Part shown: in pieces, positions 1 through 5,028 of the stretch | Layout: every line of letters begins with the position of its first letter | Position numbering within the stretch: the first letter of the stretch is position 1 | Assembly (NCBI GenBank): GCA_036788095.1 | Contig: DAIQOA010000239.1 | Location: 1 to 6,293 of the forward strand | DNA: 6,293 nt | Direction of reading: 5' to 3' | DNA from: Anaerohabitans sp036788095 | GTDB taxonomy: Bacteria; Zhuqueibacterota; Zhuqueibacteria; Residuimicrobiales; Residuimicrobiaceae | Translations under genes and position numbers: made by a program | The notes under the pieces: generated by a model | The model's input: the letters and a program-made list of their open reading frames with translations, nothing else | The model's database searches: none | What the model was told of the DNA's origin: nothing

Positions 1-81
1 TTAAACGAATTTGATGACTTTATGCTCGAATTGCAAGTCGTTTTCACACAGTCTCAGGAGCTTGGAAACGAGCTCCAATGA
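1..81 (+). CDS. C-terminal end of an unidentified protein (5' end outside the window)
   Basis: The reading frame is open from the first base and ends at TGA 79-81, giving 26 residues that include FDDFMLELQ and end in GNELQ. The stretch is acidic and hydrophobic and looks like an ordinary soluble C-terminus, possibly helical. I do not recognise the family. The stop overlaps the ATG at 78-80 as ATGA, a typical tail-to-head operon junction, which is the main reason to think this frame is real rather than chance. The frame is too short to test by codon use, and the neighbouring genes downstream are decayed, so this could also be part of a degraded region. Confidence 0.3.
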   Translation, partial: LNEFDDFMLELQVVFTQSQELGNELQ

Positions 82-247
82 ACATGCTGGCGCAGCTCAA
101 CAAATCGGCGCAATACTGGCGTTAGCGGGTCTGCGCTCGCGACATTCCCAGGCCAGCGAGGCCGAAATCCAGCGCAGGTTGGCTGGTCTATTATTGGGAG
201 AAGAATCCGCAGGCAAAGTGAATGGGGAAATCGACCATGCAGAATGA
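78..247 (+). pseudogene. Frameshifted small conserved protein, first member of a nucleotidyltransferase-linked gene pair
   Basis: Two frames join into one plausible protein. From ATG 78 the frame reads MNMLAQLNKSAQ and then hits TAG at 123-125. From about 113-116 the -1 frame continues as LALAGLRSRH, followed by QASEAEIQRRLAGLLLG, and ends at TGA 245-247. From memory, the combined pattern (a run ending in LALAGLRxRHP, then SEAEL/I-RRLA-LLLG) is typical of a short uncharacterised protein that often sits immediately upstream of a nucleotidyltransferase-like gene in environmental bacteria. A single missing base near 113-115 would explain the break. Its end overlaps the next start (ATG 237) by 11 nt, as expected for such a pair. 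The N-terminus is shorter than I would expect, so further 5' damage is possible. It could be a sequencing error rather than a true pseudogene, but the damage next door favours real decay. Confidence 0.5.
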
Positions 248-329
248 ACCGATTGAAGTCATGTTTAACGCAACCGGGGTTCTTGAATCGCTTGGAATGC
301 TGGAACGCGCATTACAAGAAGTAAACTGA
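237..329 (+). pseudogene. Internally deleted remnant of a nucleotidyltransferase-like gene
   Basis: From ATG 237 the frame runs 30 codons to TGA 327-329. It begins MQNEPIEVMFNATGVLESLG and finishes LERALQEVN. GGGGA at 224-228 lies 8 nt upstream as a good ribosome binding site. From memory, the opening matches the start of a family of roughly 150-200 residue nucleotidyltransferase-fold proteins, which normally continue after 'LG' with a PYLIGGS-type motif and a DxD pair. Those motifs are absent here. The last nine residues resemble the usual C-terminus of the same family (LLERAL...). The simplest reading is an in-frame loss of the whole catalytic middle, leaving both ends fused. It may still be translated but cannot be an active enzyme. 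The alternative is an unrelated short ORF; the family assignment is inference without a search. Confidence 0.45.
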
Positions 330-375
330 TTATGATTTTGCTGGAAGGTAAAAAAGCAGGAAAAAGCCCTTGAAG

Positions 376-455
376 AGCTCTGTGCCTTTGTGCCTCTGTG
401 AGGGGAGATTCTGTGTGTAGCTTTTCATAAAATTGATGTTTCTCACAGAGGCACA
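376..455. repeat. Intergenic inverted repeat with 14-bp perfect arms
   Basis: TGTGCCTCTGTGAG at 389-402 is followed after 39 nt by its exact reverse complement at 442-455. Three further G-T positions (403-405 against 441-439) could extend the RNA stem. Just before the left arm, 378-388 contains a shifted partial copy of the same unit (CTCTGTGCCTT), so the unit is present as two overlapping direct copies plus one inverted copy. The loop is AT-rich (much of 421-441). The repeat lies in the 181-nt gap between the converging plus-strand remnants and the minus-strand gene cluster. 'CTCTGTGCCTCTGTG' strings are, from memory, a common dispersed intergenic element in several uncultured phyla. A transcript from either strand could fold, but there is no T-run directly after the stem, so I do not call it a terminator. 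Confidence 0.6.
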
Positions 456-492
456 GCGGCGCCAAGATGGATAATGAAAGGGCCATTAGCCG

Positions 493-509
493 TCAAATCC
501 CGGATTTGA
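493..509 (-). terminator. Candidate hairpin terminator of the minus-strand gene cluster
   Basis: TCAAATCC (493-500) and GGATTTGA (502-509) are perfect reverse complements around a single base, giving a 7-bp stem with a 3-nt loop in RNA. It starts 1 nt after the TAG stop (511-513) of the methyltransferase gene. A second small inverted repeat (GGC at 481-483 with GCC at 489-491) follows on the minus strand, and then only a short T run (478-476 read on minus). The position is right for an end-of-operon structure, but the stem is AT-rich and lacks a proper U-tract, so termination may be weak or the hairpin may instead protect the 3' end. Confidence 0.35.
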
Positions 510-510
510 T

Positions 511-1263
511 CTACTGCTCGGCGCCGTCTCGAAGAAATCGACGCTGACGCATGGCTTCAGCCAGCAGAATGGCGGCCGCATGGCTTAAAGACAGAGAGCC
601 GATGTCCGTGAGCATCGGTATTTTTATCAGCTTGTCGCAGCGGTCACGCACCGCGGCGGACAGACCCCGTTTTTCACCGCCAATGGCCAGGATGACGGCT
701 TCCGCCAGGTTCACCTCATACAGGGTCTTTTGGGCATTGGCGATGCAGCCGTACAACTTGACGCCATGGCGCTGCAGCCGTCCGATCACCCGGTCGACCT
801 CTTCAAAAAGAATCACCGGCAGCCGTTCATAGGCGCCGGAGGACGCCCGCGACACGGCTGGACTGTCGAAATCCCAAAGATGCTTTTTCAGCAAAACCGC
901 ACAAGCGCCCATCGCCTCGGCTGTGCGCAGGGTAAAGCCTAAATTCTGCTCATCGTCCACGCCCTCCAGCAGCACCAGCAGCGGCGCAAACCAGAGCTTG
1001 TACTGGTCATAGAATGCGTCGAACTCGGGTTCCTGTTTGGCGCTGCACAGAGCCACCACGCCTCCGTGGGTCTTGCCATGCGCCATGCGATCGATCTCTT
1101 CGCTGCTCAAGCGTTTGATGGGGATATTCTGCTTCTCCGCTTCGCTGCAGATCAGAGGGATGGTCTCCTCATGCAGTCCCGCGCGCAGCCCCACCATCTG
1201 AAAACGCCGTTTATGCGCCAGCAGGGCGGCCTCCACCGATATGCGGCCTTCAAGCAATTCCAT
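511..1263 (-). CDS. TrmH/SpoU-family RNA 2'-O-ribose methyltransferase
   Basis: This 250-residue protein has the length and plan of the TrmH/RlmB group of SPOUT enzymes, which use S-adenosylmethionine to methylate a ribose 2'-OH in rRNA or tRNA in the cytoplasm. Residues about 3-75 form the small substrate-binding domain (ending MAHGKTHGGVVALCS). The catalytic trefoil-knot domain covers about 92-245. Motif I is LLEGVDDEQNLGFTLRTAEA, with N107 and the catalytic-type R113. Motif II is AIGGEKRGLS, with E197. Motif III is IPMLTDIGSLSLSHAAA. The Asn usual in motif III (SLNVS) is replaced by S225. The start at 1263 is preceded by AGGGCGG about 7 nt away, and the N-terminus MELLEGRISVEAAL matches the family's usual start. 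It follows the DUF1080 gene by 21 nt and is last in the cluster. The target nucleotide cannot be read from sequence; RlmB (23S G2251) is one possibility. Confidence 0.92.
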   Translation of the reverse strand: MELLEGRISVEAALLAHKRRFQMVGLRAGLHEETIPLICSEAEKQNIPIKRLSSEEIDRMAHGKTHGGVVALCSAKQEPEFDAFYDQYKLWFAPLLVLLEGVDDEQNLGFTLRTAEAMGACAVLLKKHLWDFDSPAVSRASSGAYERLPVILFEEVDRVIGRLQRHGVKLYGCIANAQKTLYEVNLAEAVILAIGGEKRGLSAAVRDRCDKLIKIPMLTDIGSLSLSHAAAILLAEAMRQRRFLRDGAEQ

Positions 1264-1284
1264 GGTTCGAGTCCGCCCTGCGCG

Positions 1285-2451
1285 TCACAGTCCGTTGCCG
1301 GTCAACGGCTGCACGCGGACAGTTCTGATGACCAGGGGTGCATCGCCGGCTGCATGGTAAAAGGCGATGTGATCGCCGGTCTCTTGCAGCAGCTTTTGGT
1401 TGGCGACGATGTAGCCAGCCAAGCGAATCTCCGCTTCCCGGTCCGCGGAGATGATCTGGTACAACAACCACGGATACTCAAAAGCCGGCACGATGCTCTC
1501 AGGAGTTTGTGATCCATAGCGCTTCTTCATTTCAACAGCCAATGGATAATTGAACAGCTCGGCGTTGCAGCCCGGATGCTGCGGATCCTGCCAGCGGTAA
1601 AAAAACTTTCCCGTTGTCGCTGCGAACGCATTGGCTACATAGGCCTGCAGATGAAAATGAGCATGCGGATTTTTCGCGATCAGCCAACCCTCCCCCTGGT
1701 CGGCGACGATTCGCCCATCCTGCACCCGCCAGTTCGCCGAGCCCTTTTGCTCCCACCCTTGCAGGTCGCGACCATTGAACAGCTCGGTCCATTGCTCCTG
1801 ATCGGGCAGCTCCTTGATCCACAGATTTCGATACTGAACCGGCGAGGCGTGGTTGGACAGGCCGATATGACCACGGCGCAACCGGTATTTCAGGATCGAA
1901 TGAGCGGAAAAATCCTGTTCCTGAATGAGAACACCGTTGAGCCAGATTCTGCACCAGGGCCAGTCGAACAGCACGCGGTATTGGTTCCATTCGCCGGCCG
2001 GCCGCATGGCGTTGACCTTGGGCGCGATCACGTCATAGATCGCGCCCGAAGAGCCTTTGTGCACCGGCGATCCGGCATCATCCATGATCTGCACTTCAAA
2101 GCCCACCCGCGATTCGCGGCCGGCGCCCGGTATGGGGGCGTGAATAAAGAGGCCGCTGTTGCAGCCCCGGTCGAATTTGAATTCAGCGAACAATTCAAAA
2201 TTCTCATACTCGCGTTCCGTACGAATCAGATAAGGCGGTACGTTTTTGCCGCTGCAGCGGATTTCGCCGGACTCCACCACCCAGGCGCCGGAATCCGGCT
2301 GGATGTTCCATCCGCTAAAATCACGGCCGTTGAACAGCGGTTTAAATCCGTCCCCTGGCGATTGGAACAAGTACTGTGGCGATTCCTTATTCTCCTGCAC
2401 CGATTGGCAGCTCAGCGCTGCCGCCAGCAAAAGCCAGGCAAATCTTTTCAT
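1285..2451 (-). CDS. Lipoprotein with two tandem DUF1080 (3-keto-disaccharide hydrolase-like) domains
   Basis: Residues 1-15 are a lipoprotein-type signal (K2 R3, hydrophobic 4-13, then LSC with C15), so the 388-residue protein is probably a membrane-anchored periplasmic or surface protein. Domain 1 spans about 36-215. It begins FKPLFNGRDFSGW, has GCNSGLFIHAP (96-105), GFEVQIMDDAG (117-127), GAIYDVIAP (136-144) and WNQYRV (155-160), and ends IGLSNH...VQYRNLWIKEL. This is the full DUF1080 (PF06439) pattern, a concanavalin-like jelly-roll fold linked to cleavage of 3-keto-glycosides. Domain 2 (about 221-384) restarts with WTELFNGRDLQGW but has lost the GLFIHAP and IYDV motifs and is strongly diverged, so it may only bind sugar or support domain 1. 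The gene lies 27 nt after the symporter stop and 21 nt before the methyltransferase. The partner 3-dehydrogenase (GFO/IDH-type) is not in the window. The fold is secure; the substrate and activity are inferred. Confidence 0.87.
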   Translation of the reverse strand: MKRFAWLLLAAALSCQSVQENKESPQYLFQSPGDGFKPLFNGRDFSGWNIQPDSGAWVVESGEIRCSGKNVPPYLIRTEREYENFELFAEFKFDRGCNSGLFIHAPIPGAGRESRVGFEVQIMDDAGSPVHKGSSGAIYDVIAPKVNAMRPAGEWNQYRVLFDWPWCRIWLNGVLIQEQDFSAHSILKYRLRRGHIGLSNHASPVQYRNLWIKELPDQEQWTELFNGRDLQGWEQKGSANWRVQDGRIVADQGEGWLIAKNPHAHFHLQAYVANAFAATTGKFFYRWQDPQHPGCNAELFNYPLAVEMKKRYGSQTPESIVPAFEYPWLLYQIISADREAEIRLAGYIVANQKLLQETGDHIAFYHAAGDAPLVIRTVRVQPLTGNGL

Positions 2452-2478
2452 AAGAATTCTTTCAAAAGATGGATCGAG

Positions 2479-3975
2479 TTACTTTTTAGGATTTCTAAAC
2501 AACTTGATCAGCAATCCCAAAGTGACACCAACGGCCAACAGCGTGATGGTGCCGATGACGCCGATCATGCGGCTCTGCCAGGGGAACTCGAGCCATCCCC
2601 AGCCCGCCGGCAGATTATGCGCCAGAGTCGCCCAGGCGATGGCGATCACGCTGCAGACTACGGCGATGATGGCCGGCCCGCGTTTGATCCACGGGAACAT
2701 CAGGGCCATCAGGAACAAGCCGATGACGCCGCCGCCGGCGATGCCGCCGAGCTTCCAGCCCATCTCCAGCGCGGTTTGCACTTTGATCAAAGCCAGTCCA
2801 CAGATCGTGCCGATCACTCCCCAGACCAGCGTGTATCGACGCAGCAGGCTTACGCTCTTCTGATCATCGGCCTCGGGATTGATGTACTTTTTATAGAAAT
2901 CCAGCAGCGTCAGCGTGGACATGGTGTTCAGGCAGGAGCTGATGGTGCTCATGGCTGCGGCGAACAGCGCGGCCACGATCAGACCACGAATGCCCACCGG
3001 CAATTGGGTGGTGATGAAATAGGGGAACACCTTGTCTCCCATCAACGGCTGCTGCAGTTCCGGAGATAACAGGTTCGGCTGCACTTTATAAAAAGCGTAC
3101 AGCCCGGTGCCGATGAACAGGAAAAGCGCCGAAATGGGAAAATAACCCCACACCGAAGTCCAGATCGACCGCGCTGCCTCTTTAGCCGTGGCGGTGGTGT
3201 GATAGCGCTGGACATAGTTCTGGTCCACGCCAAAGTTGCGCAGGTTTTCCATGATGCCGTAAAGCAGCACCACCCAGGCCGACGCCACCCTGAGATCAAA
3301 GCTCCAATTGCCCAGAGAAAATTTGTTATCCTGGGCGGCGATGGTGAATAATTGCCCAGGCCCTTCCGGCATGCCGAAGAGGAGAAAAAGAACCGCCACC
3401 AGAGCGCCGCCGAACAGGATGATCACCTGTATGACATCGGTCCAGATCACGGCCTCCATGCCGCCGAACATGGTGTAAACGATCACGCACAGGCCGGTGG
3501 AGATGATGATGGTTGGATAGGACCAGCCGGTGAGGTTGTGCAACGGCAGCGACAGCAGGAACAGGATCATGCCGACGCGGGTGATCTGGCCGAACAGATA
3601 GCTGACGCTGGCATAAACGCGCGCCCAACCGCCGAACCGTTGTTCCAAATAGGCATAGGAGGCGATGCCGATTTTATTGCGATAAAGCGGAATAAAGACG
3701 AGCGAAGCGGCGACGGCGCCGATGGGAAGCGTCAACGTGAACAGGAAGGCATCCCAGTTAAAATTATAGGCCTGACCCGGATAAGCCAGGAAAGTAATGC
3801 TGCTGACAAAGGTGCCCAGGATGGAGAGTCCCACCGCCCAGCTGGGAATTTTGTTCTTGGTGATCATAAAGCCTTCAGCGGTGTTGCTTTTTTTTCGGAA
3901 ATACAATCCGAACAGAGTGATGCCGACAAAATAGGCGATGAGGATGATCTTGTCGACAAGATAGAATTTTTGCAT
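2479..3975 (-). CDS. Sodium:solute symporter (SSS family)
   Basis: This 498-residue polytopic inner-membrane protein has about 13 hydrophobic segments, at roughly 8-24, 46-65, 76-97, 120-142, 154-170, 179-200, 232-246, 275-297, 330-355, 381-398, 408-428, 433-450 and 469-491. It carries SSS hallmarks: GGMEAVIWTDVIQ at 171-183, GVDQNYVQRY at 249-258 followed by a KEAARS loop, and AAAMSTISSCLNTMST at 339-354, whose Ser/Thr pair (343-344) lines up with the Na2 sodium site of vSGLT. It therefore couples Na+ entry to uptake of an organic solute. A sugar or sugar acid is likely from the SGLT/NanT-like features and from the DUF1080 and PfkB neighbours, but substrate cannot be fixed by sequence. A strong ribosome binding site precedes the ATG. 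It starts 132 nt after the kinase and is followed 27 nt later by the DUF1080 gene, so the last two are likely co-translated from one message. Confidence 0.93.
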   Translation of the reverse strand: MQKFYLVDKIILIAYFVGITLFGLYFRKKSNTAEGFMITKNKIPSWAVGLSILGTFVSSITFLAYPGQAYNFNWDAFLFTLTLPIGAVAASLVFIPLYRNKIGIASYAYLEQRFGGWARVYASVSYLFGQITRVGMILFLLSLPLHNLTGWSYPTIIISTGLCVIVYTMFGGMEAVIWTDVIQVIILFGGALVAVLFLLFGMPEGPGQLFTIAAQDNKFSLGNWSFDLRVASAWVVLLYGIMENLRNFGVDQNYVQRYHTTATAKEAARSIWTSVWGYFPISALFLFIGTGLYAFYKVQPNLLSPELQQPLMGDKVFPYFITTQLPVGIRGLIVAALFAAAMSTISSCLNTMSTLTLLDFYKKYINPEADDQKSVSLLRRYTLVWGVIGTICGLALIKVQTALEMGWKLGGIAGGGVIGLFLMALMFPWIKRGPAIIAVVCSVIAIAWATLAHNLPAGWGWLEFPWQSRMIGVIGTITLLAVGVTLGLLIKLFRNPKK

Positions 3976-4107
3976 GCGGTGTCTCCCTTTCCTTTAAGTA
4001 CAAGTTTTAACGGGTCCCAGCCGTCAGCGTATTACAAACTGTTTTCATGGCTGCCTGTTGAGGCTGCCGATGCGCCAGGAACGATCCAGGGCGGCTGCTT
4101 GGTTCTG
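3976..4107 (-). other. 132-nt spacer between kinase and symporter genes
   Basis: This is the only sizeable gap in the minus-strand cluster and the natural place for a second promoter or leader upstream of the symporter. I see a direct repeat of GGCAGCC (minus strand, around 4050-4067) and an AT-rich part nearer the symporter, but no convincing -35/-10 pair, known riboswitch or terminator hairpin. A 13-codon ATG frame (4048-4007 on minus) is present but has no good ribosome binding site and is not called as a gene. Confidence 0.4.
3983..3987 (-). promoter_or_regulatory. Shine-Dalgarno site of the symporter gene
   Basis: On the minus strand GGGAG lies 7 nt before the ATG at 3975-3973, inside a purine-rich run that also contains AAAGGA. 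This is the strongest ribosome binding site among the minus-strand genes and fixes the start of the symporter at 3975. Confidence 0.7.
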
Positions 4108-5028
4108 TCAGCAGAGATCGTTCACATCCAACCGCGGCACTATCGCCGCCAGATCGGCGAGAGACCAGTCCGGCACTGCACCGGGACGCGTGGCCACCCA
4201 AGCCGCTAACCGGCAGCTCTGATCCGCGATGTCAGCCAGCGACGCGCCGGAAAGAAACTGGACCATCATCATGGCGCTAAAGGCGTCGCCGCATCCATTG
4301 GTATCCGTGGCGGCGACGTTAAAGCCGCTGTGCGCCAGCGTCTCCTGCGGCGACATCAACAGACAGCCGTTATCGCCCAGAGTGAGCGCAACCAGGCGAA
4401 GATCGTACTGCTGCAGCAAATAACGCAGCAGCCCGTGATCATCCATATGGCTATTGAAAGTGCGGTGCAGGAAGGCCATTTCCTTCTGGTTGACCTGAAG
4501 CACCTGGCAGCGCTGCAGCCCGGCCTCCACGGTCGCTGCGATACCGTCATTCCAGCCGGTCAGATTCAGATCATAAACTTTCAGGGCGTTGCCGGCTGCG
4601 TCGAGAAACCGGGCGATCGTTGCAGCGGCTTTGGGATGACGTTGCCCCAGCGTGGTAAAATACACGGCGTCCGCCGAGCAGGCGAGTTCCTCGAGGGAAC
4701 GATCAAAAGCCAAATGATCGAATGCAACATCCCGAGTGCACTGATAGTCCGGCCGTCCGGTCTCGCTGACCCGGACCTGAACGGCGCCGGTAGGCCGTTC
4801 GGAATCGCGTTGCACCGTTCGGGTTGACAGGCCCATGGACTGCATCAGGCTGATCAACGCATCCCCTGCCGCGTCCGCGCCGACGCGGCCGGCCACCGCC
4901 GCCTGGCAGTCCAGATGGGAGCAATGCCAGATCACATTGGCCGGGCTGCCGCCAAGGAATTTGCGCTCAGGATATTCATCCCAGAGCAGTTCGCCGATGG
5001 CGGCAATGTGGAGCGATGCCGCGTTCAT
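4108..5028 (-). CDS. PfkB-family carbohydrate kinase (fructokinase-like)
   Basis: This 306-residue protein has the usual length of the ribokinase/PfkB family, cytoplasmic enzymes that transfer phosphate from ATP to a sugar hydroxyl. The N-terminal sugar-binding part shows IGELLWDEYP (11-20) and GGSPAN (26-31), followed by RVGADAAGDAL (48-58). VYDLNLTGW (151-159) and VNQKEMAFL (179-187) match the family's 'D-N-R' and 'N..E' strands. The C-terminal signature is DTNGCGDAF (242-250), with catalytic-base candidate D248; the usual GAGD is GCGD here. The overall look is closest to bacterial fructokinase-like members, but the sugar is not fixed. Its ATG (5028-5026) overlaps the PBP stop as ATGA, so translation is probably coupled. 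With the symporter and DUF1080 lipoprotein downstream, a role in phosphorylating an imported sugar is reasonable but inferred. Confidence 0.9.
   Translation of the reverse strand: MNAASLHIAAIGELLWDEYPERKFLGGSPANVIWHCSHLDCQAAVAGRVGADAAGDALISLMQSMGLSTRTVQRDSERPTGAVQVRVSETGRPDYQCTRDVAFDHLAFDRSLEELACSADAVYFTTLGQRHPKAAATIARFLDAAGNALKVYDLNLTGWNDGIAATVEAGLQRCQVLQVNQKEMAFLHRTFNSHMDDHGLLRYLLQQYDLRLVALTLGDNGCLLMSPQETLAHSGFNVAATDTNGCGDAFSAMMMVQFLSGASLADIADQSCRLAAWVATRPGAVPDWSLADLAAIVPRLDVNDLC

Noticed and set aside
11..247. Uninterrupted 78-codon frame taken as one intact gene
   Set aside because: Only the part after about 113 looks like a conserved protein. The first third (Ser/Leu/Cys-rich) does not, while another frame from ATG 78 supplies a better N-terminal continuation, so a frameshifted gene fits better.
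265..486. Minus-strand 73-codon frame
   Set aside because: It runs through the inverted repeat and hairpins in the intergenic gap, has no ribosome binding site I trust, and resembles no family.
1262..1282. GGTTCGAGTCC, which looks like a tRNA T-loop
   Set aside because: The flanking bases do not form a T-stem (only two or three pairs), no anticodon or acceptor arm is present, and the segment overlaps the start of the methyltransferase gene.
1576..3069. Long plus-strand open frame of 497 codons
   Set aside because: It is antisense to the DUF1080 and symporter genes, has low-complexity His/Gln/Asp/Arg-rich content typical of a shadow of GC-rich coding DNA, and shows no recognisable domain.
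4007..4048. 13-codon minus-strand leader-like ORF before the symporter
   Set aside because: No good ribosome binding site, no regulatory codon run and no attenuator hairpin after it.
3352..4209. Plus-strand open frame of 285 codons
   Set aside because: It is antisense to the symporter, and its Asp/His/Gln/Gly-rich composition is that of a reverse-complement shadow.
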